Below, one piece after another: positions 36,300 to 44,884 of a stretch of DNA of 64,000 bases. The stretch comes from Prosthecodimorpha hirschii (GTDB lineage: Bacteria > Pseudomonadota > Alphaproteobacteria > Rhizobiales > Ancalomicrobiaceae), in assembly GCF_001305515.1 (NCBI RefSeq), contig NZ_LJYW01000001.1:4173934-4237933 (forward strand). Direction: 5' to 3'. The position numbers and the translations under genes were made by a program. A model generated the notes under the pieces. It was not told where the DNA came from. It ran no database searches and saw nothing but the letters and a program-made list of their open reading frames with translations. How positions within the stretch are numbered: position 1 is the first letter of the stretch; the number at the start of each line of letters is the position of its first letter.

Positions 36300-37175
36300 C
36301 TAGACCTCCAGGAGATGGGCCGCGAGGGCGGCGAGGTCGAGCCGGCCTTCGACCCGGAACGGCCGCCGGCCCAATTCGGAGAAGCGGGCGCCGAGCCCTG
36401 CCCGGCGATCGGTCTCGGCGGCCGACAGCCGGCGCGCCAGCGCGGGACGGAACAGCACCATGCGCCGGGCACCGGTCTCCAGATCGGCCACGTCGCCGAG
36501 CCCCCACCGCGGCCAGCGGGCTTCGGCCGGGTCGGCCAGTTCGACCGGCACCACATCGTGGATCGCGAGCCGGTCGGCGAGTTCGTCGAGCGCAAGGCGC
36601 GGGAAGCGGAAGTCGGACACCAGGAAGACCAGGCGGCGGCGCGGCGGCAGCGCGGCTGCGGCAGCTTCGAGCCCGGCCGTCCCCCGCCCGGACGGCACCG
36701 TCCCGGCAACTGCGGCGTCGATCGCTGCGGCGGCCGGGGCCGGGCCCGGCGCGTGCAGAACCTGCGCGTCTCCCCCCCGGGCGACGGTCAGCCCGAAGCG
36801 GTCGCCGTTGTGGCGTGCGGCAAGGGCCACGGCGGCGGCGAGCCGTCCGGCGAGCGCCGGCTTCCAGACATCGCCCCGAAATCCCATCGATCCGCTGGCA
36901 TCGACGATCATCTCGACGCCGATGCGGTTGCGCGTCTTGTAGCGACGCACCTGCAGACGCCCGAACGGGTCCCGTGCGGTCGCCCGCGGGTCGATCCGCC
37001 GGCCGTCCGGCGCGCGTTCGTAGGCCGTGAAATCGTGAAAATCCGAACCGCCGCCGACGGTGCCGCTGCGGTGCGCGCCGGCGGCGGACCCCGCCGCGCG
37101 CCAGCCGAGCGCATAGGCGAAGGCGATCAGGTCGTCTTCGTCGACCCCGGCGGCAGGGAGCGAGGCATCGGTCAT
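36300..37175 (-). CDS. mxaS: Methanol oxidation protein MxaS (DUF58)
   Basis: Cytoplasmic DUF58/VWA-like protein of 291 residues. The DUF58 start is YERAPDGRRIDPRATARDPF, and the core has EMIVDASGSMGF (a DXSXS-type metal site) and RRLVFLVSDFRFPR. DUF58 proteins are encoded next to MoxR ATPases and are thought to be their substrate adaptors. It overlaps mxaR by four bases and abuts mxaA. The open frame reaches further upstream only as a shadow of mxaR. Confidence 0.86.
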   Translation of the reverse strand: MTDASLPAAGVDEDDLIAFAYALGWRAAGSAAGAHRSGTVGGGSDFHDFTAYERAPDGRRIDPRATARDPFGRLQVRRYKTRNRIGVEMIVDASGSMGFRGDVWKPALAGRLAAAVALAARHNGDRFGLTVARGGDAQVLHAPGPAPAAAAIDAAVAGTVPSGRGTAGLEAAAAALPPRRRLVFLVSDFRFPRLALDELADRLAIHDVVPVELADPAEARWPRWGLGDVADLETGARRMVLFRPALARRLSAAETDRRAGLGARFSELGRRPFRVEGRLDLAALAAHLLEV

Positions 37176-38212
37176 GGCGCCGGGATCCGCTCGAACAGCG
37201 CCCGACACAGCGCCGGGACGATCCGGTCGCGGCGCGGTTCGTAGGCCGGCGCCAGAAAGATGCGGTGGGCGACGACGGGCGCGAAGACCGCGCGGATGTC
37301 CTCGGGCAGAAGCATCGCCCGGCCCTCCAGCCAGGCGCGGACGCGGGCGGCCCGGACCAGATAGCTCATGCCGCGCGGGCTCGCCCCCGCCGCGACCGCG
37401 CGGCCGATGTCGACTCCCTCGACCGCCAGCCCCGCATCGGCCGGAAACCGGACCGCATCCCACAGCGCCAGCACGTAGCGTTCGATCGCCGCCGATCCGC
37501 GCACGCCGCGCTGGATGGCCGCCGCGACCGTGGCGAGCTGGGTATGATCGAGCACGGCCGCCGGCACGGAAGCGACCAGAGCATCGGTGTCGTGGAAGAC
37601 CGGATCGAACAGCAGGCGGCGCCGGGTCTCGGCATCGGTCGGCGTCTCGACCGTCAGTTCCATCAGGAACCGATCACGGGCGGCGGCCGGGAGTTCGAAG
37701 GTCTCCTCCCGTTCGATCCGGTTGCGATCGGCAAAGATGGTCAGGTCGGGGAAGGACCAGTCGCGCCGGAAGGCATTCAGCGTGCGCTCGGCCATGACGC
37801 GCAGCAGCAGGGCATGGACCTGCGGCCGCGCCCGGTTGATCTCGTTGAAAAAGAACACGGCGAGGTCTTCACCCGCCTGCAGCAGCGGCCCGGGCTCGAC
37901 GCGCGGCCGGCCGTCCTCGTCGAGGAAGCTGTGGTAGACGAGGTCGCCGGGCATCAAGTCGACCGTGCCCTCGATGCGTTCGTAGCGGCCGCCGAGCGCG
38001 CGCGCGACCGAGCGCAACAGCGTCGTCTTGCCGACCCCGACATCGCCTTCGAGCAGGACGTGGCCGCGGGCGAAGAGGGCGATCGTCAGCAGTCGGACGA
38101 TCCGTTCCTGGCCGACCACCGCTTCGTTGACGGCCGCCTGGAACGCTTCGGCCCGGCCGCGCCAGTCGGACAGCAGGGCATCGGCGGCGAGGCCGGCTTG
38201 CGCAAGGGTCAT
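37172..38212 (-). CDS. mxaR: MoxR family AAA+ ATPase MxaR
   Basis: AAA+ ATPase of 346 residues. The Walker A motif is LLEGDVGVGKTTLLRS near residue 60, Walker B is in LAVFFFNEINRARPQV (asparagine in place of the usual second-last Asp, so FNEI rather than DEI), and sensor/arginine motifs follow in TIFADRNRIEREETFELPAA. MoxR proteins are chaperone-like ATPases acting with VWA proteins in metalloenzyme maturation. It follows mxaI after 140 bases with an intergenic stem-loop, then overlaps mxaS. ATG 38212 is the first sensible start. Confidence 0.88.
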   Translation of the reverse strand: MTLAQAGLAADALLSDWRGRAEAFQAAVNEAVVGQERIVRLLTIALFARGHVLLEGDVGVGKTTLLRSVARALGGRYERIEGTVDLMPGDLVYHSFLDEDGRPRVEPGPLLQAGEDLAVFFFNEINRARPQVHALLLRVMAERTLNAFRRDWSFPDLTIFADRNRIEREETFELPAAARDRFLMELTVETPTDAETRRRLLFDPVFHDTDALVASVPAAVLDHTQLATVAAAIQRGVRGSAAIERYVLALWDAVRFPADAGLAVEGVDIGRAVAAGASPRGMSYLVRAARVRAWLEGRAMLLPEDIRAVFAPVVAHRIFLAPAYEPRRDRIVPALCRALFERIPAP

Positions 38213-38296
38213 CTCTCGGCAGTCCCTGTCTGAGGCGGACGGAGGCGGTGCGGCCGGACGGGACGGGAGAGGGTCCGCCGGCCGCGTCGGACGGGA

Positions 38297-38328
38297 CGGA
38301 GCGACGGGCCTTCTCGGCCGACGCTCCG
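38297..38328. other. Stem-loop between mxaI and mxaR
   Basis: Inverted repeat CGGAGCG/CGCTCCG with inner GGCC/GGCC pairing in the only large gap before the tightly coupled accessory genes. It has no T-run. It may be an mRNA processing or attenuation site that lowers expression of mxaR onward relative to the structural genes. Confidence 0.5.
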
Positions 38329-38352
38329 CCCGGTCGTCAGGTCGCGATGTCG

Positions 38353-38661
38353 TCAGTTCGGAATCTTGGCGACGTCGTATTCCCACTTGCCGGTCTTCTT
38401 GAAATGGGCGACGCGCTTGGCATTCCGGTCCGCCATGGCGGCCAGGGATTCCGACTGCTTGTTCAGTTCCTTGGGGTCGTGCTTGGGGTCGTACTTGCTG
38501 CCGGCGACCTGGTCCGGATAGCCCGGCTTCGGTTCCCAGCAATTGCCCGGCGCCTTGCACTTGGTGCCGTCATAGGCGGTCGCCGGGATCGCCGAGACGG
38601 CGAGCAGGCCGGCGAAGAGAGACAGGGCCGCGACGCGGCCGATCGACGCGATGTCCACCAT
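38353..38661 (-). CDS. mxaI: Methanol dehydrogenase small (beta) subunit
   Basis: Periplasmic subunit of the alpha2beta2 calcium methanol dehydrogenase. The 102-residue precursor has a signal peptide ending in PATA and the highly conserved mature sequence YDGTKCKAPGNCWEPKPGYP, continuing with SKYDPKHDPKELNKQ and rich in lysine. The beta subunit is found with MxaF and not with lanthanide XoxF enzymes, so this gene defines the cluster type. It lies 126 bases behind mxaG on the minus strand. GGAGG lies about six bases before the ATG. Confidence 0.96.
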   Translation of the reverse strand: MVDIASIGRVAALSLFAGLLAVSAIPATAYDGTKCKAPGNCWEPKPGYPDQVAGSKYDPKHDPKELNKQSESLAAMADRNAKRVAHFKKTGKWEYDVAKIPN

Positions 38662-38787
38662 GGGGTTCCTCCGTGATGTGCGGTTTCCGCTTCATGTGCC
38701 GGCCGTGGGACGGGCGTCGCGCGGGCCGGTCTTCGTCGCCGGGCGGGCCCGGCGCGAACTCGATGGCGGCCTCGGGCCGCGCAGCCG

Positions 38788-39315
38788 TCAATGTGGCGGC
38801 TTGTAGGGTTTGAAGGTCTTCTTCTGCTCGTCCGTCAGCCAGACCGCGTCCTCGATCGGGCCGTTGTAGAGATGCCGGACCCAAGCCATGACGACGAGCA
38901 TCTCATCGAGCGTCAGGTTGAAGACCTGCGGCCCCATCTGGCCGTTGGCACCGCCGAACATCGTCTCGAACAGACCCTGGTCGGTCGCGTTCTTCGGATA
39001 GGTCCAGTAGTTGTCGGCGAGCCCCGGCCCGATCTTGCCTTCCCCGTAGTGACCGTGGCAGCCGGAGCAGGCCGACAGGAACAGCGGTTCGGCCTTGGCC
39101 AGGATCTCGGGATTCTCGGTATAGGGGTTGCGGCCGGTCTCCAGGAAGCTCTTCACCCCGGGCGTATCCCGCCCGTCGGGCAGGGCTTCGTCGAGGTTCA
39201 GGACTTCGCCGGTGATCGTGTGCCGGAGATCCAGCGCGGCACGCGCCGCACCCACGGCGAGCACGGCGAGGGCGACGAACGCGGCGCCGATCAGGGACGT
39301 CGTGGCAGTCTTCAT
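38788..39315 (-). CDS. mxaG: Cytochrome cL (electron acceptor of methanol dehydrogenase)
   Basis: Periplasmic cytochrome c of 175 residues that takes electrons from the PQQ of MxaF. It has a signal peptide, the heme-binding site [15 protein letters not shown] near residue 94 and the axial Met region in [10 protein letters not shown]. The acidic loop with [16 protein letters not shown] is typical of cytochrome cL. It lies 45 bases behind mxaJ. Confidence 0.95.
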   Translation of the reverse strand: MKTATTSLIGAAFVALAVLAVGAARAALDLRHTITGEVLNLDEALPDGRDTPGVKSFLETGRNPYTENPEILAKAEPLFLSACSGCHGHYGEGKIGPGLADNYWTYPKNATDQGLFETMFGGANGQMGPQVFNLTLDEMLVVMAWVRHLYNGPIEDAVWLTDEQKKTFKPYKPPH

Positions 39316-39360
39316 CGGGCGGTCTACTTCTTCTTGAACGGGTCCGGAGCGGGAATGCGG

Positions 39361-40215
39361 TCAGGAGCCGCTCGGAAGGGTGAGGACGCCTTCGTCGGCA
39401 AGCACCTGGTCGATCTCGGCCCGGGCCTTGACGATGGCCGCATCGACGGCCTTGAGCAGGGCCGCGTCGCCGAGCCGGACGCCGAAGGACTGGTCGAAAT
39501 GATGCGGGATGGGCAGGCCGTCGCCGCGGACATTGTCGTCCGGGATCATGGTCACCTGCAGCGGCACCGAAGTAGACTTCAGATAGCGGGCGACCTCGGG
39601 CGAGAAGGCGACGCCGAGCTCGGCATGACCGTCGGCGACTTCGGCGACGATGCGGGCGGGGTCGAGTCGGGTATACTGGTTGCGCGAGGACTTGAAGTTG
39701 ACCAGCGAGAACAGGTAGGCGGCGTTGTCTTCCCATTTCCCGTTCGAGCGCAGCATGGTCTCGGCCGGCGAGCCGAAGCCGACCGCGAAGCGCGACATGC
39801 CCTTGATCGCCTCGTCCTTCCAGGAGCGGATCGGACGATCGGTCTTGGAGATGAAGACGTAGCCGGATCGGTAGAGCGGCTTCGAGGTCAGGACGCGCGT
39901 GTCGCCCGTGTCGACACCGGCGACGAGGTCGCACAGCTTCTTGTCCAGGAAATCGCGCACGAGATAGACGGCCGGCTTCGGCGTCCAGACGAAGACGGGC
40001 TTGCGGTCCATCGCCTTGGCGACGATTTCGGCGAGCCGGTTCTCGAAGCCTTTGGCATCCTTCATCGAGAAGGGCGCCTCGGTCTCGCTCGCGCAGATCC
40101 GCAAGCTGCCGGGATCGGCCGCGGGGGCGGCGGTCTCGGTCTCGGCGACGGCGAGACCGGTCGACAGGAACAGGGTCGCGACGGCGAGCGCCAGCGAAGC
40201 GGGGCGGTCGTGCAT
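39361..40215 (-). CDS. mxaJ: Periplasmic binding-protein-like MxaJ
   Basis: Exported protein of 284 residues with the fold of a family 3 solute-binding protein: LRICASETEAPFSMKDAKGF, LCDLVAGVDTGDTRVLTSKP, and the second lobe with VADGHAELGVAFSPEVARYL. MxaJ is required for active methanol dehydrogenase and is thought to chaperone the dehydrogenase subunits in the periplasm. It follows mxaF after 84 bases that contain a stem-loop. Confidence 0.93.
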   Translation of the reverse strand: MHDRPASLALAVATLFLSTGLAVAETETAAPAADPGSLRICASETEAPFSMKDAKGFENRLAEIVAKAMDRKPVFVWTPKPAVYLVRDFLDKKLCDLVAGVDTGDTRVLTSKPLYRSGYVFISKTDRPIRSWKDEAIKGMSRFAVGFGSPAETMLRSNGKWEDNAAYLFSLVNFKSSRNQYTRLDPARIVAEVADGHAELGVAFSPEVARYLKSTSVPLQVTMIPDDNVRGDGLPIPHHFDQSFGVRLGDAALLKAVDAAIVKARAEIDQVLADEGVLTLPSGS

Positions 40216-40256
40216 GACTAGCCATCCATCGATGTTTGAGAGATTGCGGAGGGAGC

Positions 40257-40287
40257 CGTCCGCGCGCCACGGGGAGACACGCGGACG
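40257..40287. other. Stem-loop behind mxaF
   Basis: Eight-base perfect arms CGTCCGCG/CGCGGACG with a 15-base loop in the mxaF-mxaJ gap. No T-run. It could protect the 3' end of the abundant mxaF message and reduce read-through into mxaJ. Confidence 0.5.
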
Positions 40288-40299
40288 ATCCCGGTCACG

Positions 40300-42174
40300 T
40301 CACTTGGCCGCGTATTCGCCGACCCGGACATCGTCGTAGGGGTTCTTGCCGTCGAGCGAGAACACCGTCACGCCGCCGCCCATCTGGGTGTAGTGCTGCA
40401 GGTTCTTGAAGGCGCCGACCGAGCCGAGACCGGCGGTCGGGTCGTTCAGGTCGAACACCAGGCCGACGCCCGGCCAGCCGCCGACACCGTAGTAGATGGC
40501 GACATACTGCACGCCCTTGTGGCTGAAGGTCATCGGATGGCCGATGACGCCGGACGGCAGGCGGTGCTTCCACTTCAACTCGCCGGTGCGCGTGTCGCGG
40601 GCCTTGATGAACCCGTCCAGCGTTCCGTAGAAGACCAGGTTGCCGGCGGTCGACATGGTGCCGCCCCAGACCGAGAACTTCTCCATCGCCTCCCAGGCAT
40701 ACTTGCCGGTGATCGAGTTGTAGGCCTTGATCTGGCCGAGGCCGAGATAGTTCTGGCGGTCGCCCTTCGGGCCCGGATACATCCACAGGGTGGCGCCGAC
40801 GAAGAACTGTCCGGCGCGGTACGGGAGCATGAAGGGCTCCCAGTCCATGCAGATGTGGTTGATGCCCATGAAGAACAGCTGCTTCTCGGGATCGTAGCTG
40901 TCATGGCCCTGGTTGTGATAGCCCATGGCCGAGGGGCAGATGTCGCGGCCCTTGTGGTCCATGCGCGTGCCGAATTCCGGATCGCGCTGCGGCAGACCGG
41001 ACTTCAGGTCGACCTGCTTCACCCAGTTGACCGTGTCGTCCAGCTTGTCGGCCGAGACCAGGTCGCCGTTTTCGCGGTCGAGCGTATAGACGATGCCGTT
41101 GCGGTCCGGATGGGTCAGAAGCTTGCGCATCTTGCCGGACTTGTCCTTCTGCTCGGAGAGCATCATGACGTTGACGCCGGCATAGTCCCATTCGTCGTGC
41201 GGGGTCTTCTGGTAGCCGAAGCGCGCCTTGCCGGTGTCGACATCGCGGCCGAAGATGGTCATCGTCCACTTGTTGTCGCCGGGACGCATGGTCTCGTTCC
41301 ACGGCGCCGGATTGCCGGTGCCGAAGTAGATCATGTTGGTGTCGTTGTCGTAGGCGTACCAGCCCCAGTTGGTGCCGCCGCCGATCTTCCAGGCATCGCC
41401 TTCCCAGGTCGACTGGCCGAGGCCCTTCTGGCCGTAATGCGGGTTCTTGATGTTGAAGTCGTCGGCGAGGTTCAGATCCTGGTCCGGACCGGTGGCGAAG
41501 GAGCGCCACTTCTGCTCGCCGGTCTTCACGTCATAGGCGGTGACGTAGCCGCGCACGCCGAGTTCGGCGCCCGAGGAACCGATGATCACCAGGTCCTTCA
41601 CCACATAGGGGGCGATGGTCAGGGTCGAGCCGACGCGGATGTCGGAATTCTCGATCTTCCAGACCTCCTCGCCGGTCTTGACGTTGAGCGCCACGACATG
41701 GCCGTCGAGCTGGGTCTTCAGAATGTAGGGGCCGACGGTGCCGTCGCCGGGCCAGTAGGCGTTGCCGCGGTTGACCACGTCGCAGCAGGCGACCGCGCGG
41801 GCGGCGGAGTTCTGCTTCGGCTTGTGCATCCACTTCACCTTGCCGGGCTCGTCGAGGTCGAGCGCGAAGGTGATGTTCGGGAAGGAGGTGTGCACATACA
41901 TGGTGCCGTCGACGACCAGCGGCGTGCCCTCGTGGCCGCTGAGGACGCCGGTCGAGAAGGACCAGGCCGGCTTCAGGTTCTTCACATTCTCCGCATTGAT
42001 CTGGTTCATGCGCGAGAAGTTGTTCGAACTGTAGTTCTTGCCGGGCATGACCCAGTTCTCGTCCTTGTTCGACAGCTCGATGAGCTTGTCGTTGGCGAGA
42101 GACGGGGTCGTTGCGGCCATCGTGACCGTCGCAGCCAAGGCGGCCACGGACACCGAAAGCAGATATCGCTTCAT
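40300..42174 (-). CDS. mxaF: Calcium-dependent methanol dehydrogenase large subunit
   Basis: PQQ-dependent periplasmic enzyme oxidising methanol to formaldehyde. The 624-residue precursor has a cleavable signal peptide ([20 protein letters not shown]). The eight-bladed propeller contains the vicinal disulfide motif AVACCDVV over the PQQ and the active-site segment [11 protein letters not shown]. The alanine after WDY, where lanthanide XoxF enzymes carry a second aspartate, assigns it to the calcium MxaF class, agreeing with mxaI nearby. AAGGAG lies six to eight bases before the ATG. First gene of the mxa operon; the upstream region holds leader stem-loop and operator-like palindromes. Confidence 0.97.
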   Translation of the reverse strand: MKRYLLSVSVAALAATVTMAATTPSLANDKLIELSNKDENWVMPGKNYSSNNFSRMNQINAENVKNLKPAWSFSTGVLSGHEGTPLVVDGTMYVHTSFPNITFALDLDEPGKVKWMHKPKQNSAARAVACCDVVNRGNAYWPGDGTVGPYILKTQLDGHVVALNVKTGEEVWKIENSDIRVGSTLTIAPYVVKDLVIIGSSGAELGVRGYVTAYDVKTGEQKWRSFATGPDQDLNLADDFNIKNPHYGQKGLGQSTWEGDAWKIGGGTNWGWYAYDNDTNMIYFGTGNPAPWNETMRPGDNKWTMTIFGRDVDTGKARFGYQKTPHDEWDYAGVNVMMLSEQKDKSGKMRKLLTHPDRNGIVYTLDRENGDLVSADKLDDTVNWVKQVDLKSGLPQRDPEFGTRMDHKGRDICPSAMGYHNQGHDSYDPEKQLFFMGINHICMDWEPFMLPYRAGQFFVGATLWMYPGPKGDRQNYLGLGQIKAYNSITGKYAWEAMEKFSVWGGTMSTAGNLVFYGTLDGFIKARDTRTGELKWKHRLPSGVIGHPMTFSHKGVQYVAIYYGVGGWPGVGLVFDLNDPTAGLGSVGAFKNLQHYTQMGGGVTVFSLDGKNPYDDVRVGEYAAK

Positions 42175-42793
42175 GTTCCGCTCCTTCGGGTTCCTCTCCA
42201 GTCGACATGCGCCGTCGTCCGACAAAATGTCGGCGCGGCATGCGACCAGCCACTGATTACAAGCTCCACTTTAGTTTTGATTTGGAGCCATACGTCTCAC
42301 ACCCTTATGAAGTTCTCATAAGAACTTCCGACGAGACGTGTTCGGAAGCATCAGGCAGGCGGATACTAGAAAGTGCGGAGTCGGATTGTCTTTGGCTGAA
42401 GTGCCAGACTGGGTCGGGAAGAAGTGGCAATCGGACTGCCGGCCGGCGGCAGCGGTCCGGATCGCGGTGCACCGCAGCACAAGCCTTTCGACCGTCGGCG
42501 GTCGTGCCGCCGTCCGTGCCGCCTCCCGGGTCCGGCGGAACTGCGCCATTTCCAGCGTGGGTGACGGTGGTCCGACCGGCATCCGACGCTTGCCGGCGCA
42601 GGGTGGGGCGCGAGGTTCTATTGCGCTGCGGCAGCGCCTCCGGCGGCGCGAAGGGGTGATTTGTCGCACCGACCGGGCGCCTGGATCCGCCCGGCCGGGC
42701 GGATGGATCGCCGGACGACCGGTGCGATGTCGCGGACTTGACCGGGCCTGCCGCAGGGGCTTTCCTGACCGGCGACAGGAGCGAGGGGCGAGG
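42175..42793. promoter_or_regulatory. mxaF upstream control region
   Basis: A gap of 619 bases between divergent mxaF and the TraB-like gene. The mxaF-proximal 150 bases contain a leader hairpin CCGACA/TGTCGG (42219-42233), an AT-rich block (42250-42300) with CTCCA/TGGAG arms, and the interlocked palindromes at 42304-42328. I could not choose a confident -35/-10 pair. From about 42360 on I see no gene; the open frame there is GC-skew shadow. Confidence 0.6.
42304..42328. promoter_or_regulatory. Two interlocked palindromes upstream of mxaF
   Basis: GAAGTTCT/AGAACTTC (42309-42328, four-base spacer) is a perfect eight-base inverted repeat. It overlaps CTTATGA/TCATAAG (42304-42322), also perfect. 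They sit about 135 bases upstream of the mxaF ATG, suitable for an activator such as the MxaB-like regulator. Not found elsewhere in the window by eye. Confidence 0.6.
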
Positions 42794-43732
42794 ATGGCGA
42801 TCGGCACGGTCGGACGGCGTTGGCCCGGGCGTTCGGTCTGGCGTTCAGTCAGGCGTCTGGTCGGGCGTCTTCGGTGGATCGGTGCGGCGCTGGCGGTCGC
42901 GATTGCGCTCGCGCAACCGGTCGCGGCGGCTCCCGATCTCTGGCGCATCGGCGACGGCGACACGTCCATCTATCTGTTCGGCACGACCCATCTCGGCGGA
43001 CGGGATGTGGTCTGGCGGAGCGCTCTCTTCGACGACATCCTGGCGCGCTCCCGGTCGGTCTGGCTGGAGGCCGAACCGGCGGCAAACCCTGCGGATCTCG
43101 AAGCCGAGATGATCGCCGCCGGCGGCGATCCGACGCGCGGCCTGTTGGACCGGCTGGCCGGGCCGGAGCGGGAGCGCCTGAACCGGATCGCCGGCCGCCT
43201 CGGCCTCCGCCCGGACCGGCTGGCCGGCCTTCGTCCCTGGGCGGCGGCGATGCTGCTGGTCGAGGCGGCGGCCCGGCGCGACGGCTACGTGGCGGGTGGC
43301 ATCGAACGCGAGATCGTGGGTCTGGCCGAAGCGCGCGGCGCGTCGGTTTCGGGGCTGGAGGCGGCGGAGACCACGCTCGAGATCTTCGCCGGCCTGGAGG
43401 CGACCGAGGCGGCGGCGCTGCTCAGCGTCACGCTGGCCGATCTGGACTCGCCCGCTCCGCAATATCGCCGCCTGCTCGCGGCCTGGAAGTCGGGCGACGA
43501 GCCGGCCATCGAAGCGGCCGGCATTGCCGAGATGCGGGCGGCGAGCGAGGCGCTCTATCGCGGCCTGATCGCCGACCGCAACCGCCGCTGGCTCGATCAG
43601 TTCGAGATGATGATGCTGGGCAGCGGCGAACATGTCGTCATCGTCGGCAGCCTGCACCTCGTCGGTCCCGATCGATTGCAGACCCTTCTCGCCGCGCGCG
43701 GCTACAGCGTGGAACGGCTGACGCAAAGGTGA
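42794..43732 (+). CDS. TraB/GumN family exported protein
   Basis: Protein of 312 residues with a basic leader and signal peptide ending near AQPVAAA. It has the TraB/GumN signatures: DTSIYLFGTTHLGG (first GXXH motif) near residue 57, GGIEREIVGLAEARG (conserved E), and the second motif HVVIVGSLHLVGPD near residue 290. Family members are proposed metalloproteases or heme-binding proteins; the substrate is unknown. ATG 42794 follows a purine-rich GCGAGGGGCGAGG. It is divergent from mxaF, and nothing else links it to methanol oxidation. Confidence 0.82.
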   Translation: MAIGTVGRRWPGRSVWRSVRRLVGRLRWIGAALAVAIALAQPVAAAPDLWRIGDGDTSIYLFGTTHLGGRDVVWRSALFDDILARSRSVWLEAEPAANPADLEAEMIAAGGDPTRGLLDRLAGPERERLNRIAGRLGLRPDRLAGLRPWAAAMLLVEAAARRDGYVAGGIEREIVGLAEARGASVSGLEAAETTLEIFAGLEATEAAALLSVTLADLDSPAPQYRRLLAAWKSGDEPAIEAAGIAEMRAASEALYRGLIADRNRRWLDQFEMMMLGSGEHVVIVGSLHLVGPDRLQTLLAARGYSVERLTQR

Positions 43733-43772
43733 TCCCTGCCGCAAGGGCCGGCGGCTCGTCCGGTCGCCCCGC

Positions 43773-44648
43773 TCAGGGGCGCGCCGGCCCCTCGGCGTTT
43801 GCCGTCGCCGCGGCGTGCGAGCGGTCGAGCAGCGACATCCGCTCGGCGATGTTGCGGTCGAGGGCGGCGCGCAGGTCGGGCATGAGGCGGACGACGCCGC
43901 GGGTGTCGATCACGATATCGCCATCCGCCGCCACGGCCTTGAACAGCGTGCGGACATGGGTGCGCGAGACGCCGAAGCGTCGACCGAAATCGGTGAAGCT
44001 GACGGCGATGCCTCCGTCGTCGGAATGGTCATGCAGTCGAACCAACTTCATCAGCATCAGGATGCCGCCGGAGGCCGTGTAGAATCGCAGCACCTGGCGG
44101 TTGGCCAGGATGGTGTCGGCGGCCATGGCGCCGAGGGTCGCCAGCCAGGCCGAGCGCGCGGCCTTGAGGAAGCCGAGATCGCCGGCGAGCGGCAGCGCGT
44201 ATCGGTCGGGACCGAAAAGCGCGGCGAGCGGCAAGTAGTGGGCCCTGATGAACGCCCGGTCGTGTTCGATCAGCCCCTGCGTCGGCAAGACGATGCGAAT
44301 TCGCAGATCGCTCGGCGCCGGAACGATGCGCAGGTGGCCGACCTGGACGAACCGGGCGATGATCAGGTCGATATGGCGCGGGCTTGCGACGCCGAATTGG
44401 CCGACCGCTTCCTTCAGTCGCCCGATCGTCGGCCAGGTCTCGGGCACGTCCTCCCGGTAGCGGCCCCAGAGCGCCATGAGAATGCCGTAGACGAAAATGC
44501 GTCCGCCATCGCGCATAAGCTCGAGTAGGGCGGAATTTTCTTCATAGAGCGCCATCACGGCGTCGATATAGACGGTGCGCGCGATCGGAAAGCTTGGATG
44601 GCGAAGGATCGTGTCGGGCGTGGCAAAGCTGAGCGTCGCGTCCGGCAT
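43773..44648 (-). CDS. Putative DNA-binding protein (winged-helix C terminus)
   Basis: Protein of 291 residues without signal peptide. The C-terminal third contains a helix-turn-helix, ISVSFTDFGRRFGVSRTHV being nearly that (AVSFTDFGRRFGVSRTHVRT), followed by LFKAVAADGDIVIDTRGVVR as a wing. The N-terminal part may form another winged helix (WPTIGRLKEAVGQFGVASPR). I do not recognise a named family; it resembles hypothetical regulators seen in Alphaproteobacteria. It is convergent with the TraB-like gene and divergent from the acyl-CoA ligase operon with a 236-base gap holding an AT-rich patch, so it may control that operon. Confidence 0.6.
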   Translation of the reverse strand: MPDATLSFATPDTILRHPSFPIARTVYIDAVMALYEENSALLELMRDGGRIFVYGILMALWGRYREDVPETWPTIGRLKEAVGQFGVASPRHIDLIIARFVQVGHLRIVPAPSDLRIRIVLPTQGLIEHDRAFIRAHYLPLAALFGPDRYALPLAGDLGFLKAARSAWLATLGAMAADTILANRQVLRFYTASGGILMLMKLVRLHDHSDDGGIAVSFTDFGRRFGVSRTHVRTLFKAVAADGDIVIDTRGVVRLMPDLRAALDRNIAERMSLLDRSHAAATANAEGPARP

Positions 44649-44884
44649 GCGACCGTCCCCCCTCGGATGATGGCACGCGTGTTATGTCAGCCGATAGACG
44701 CAATTTTCTCCGTCGACTGCAAGTTCCGCAGCGCGGTAAAGTTTGCTGCATCTCATAAAAAAGAAAAATCAAAGGGTTGGAACCGATGGACCGGCATCCT
44801 GCGTCCGCCGCCGTCGGGCGCGTCGGCGGACGGCGATGCGGGCCAGCCATGTGATGGGCGCCTTTGGGAGCGGCAGTCAGGACT

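Noticed and set aside
40300-42174. Assignment as lanthanide XoxF
   Set aside because: The active site reads WDYAGVN, with Ala where XoxF has Asp, and mxaI plus the full calcium-insertion genes accompany it.
40393-42321. 642-codon plus-strand frame opposite mxaF
   Set aside because: Antisense shadow created by the codon bias of mxaF; no family features.
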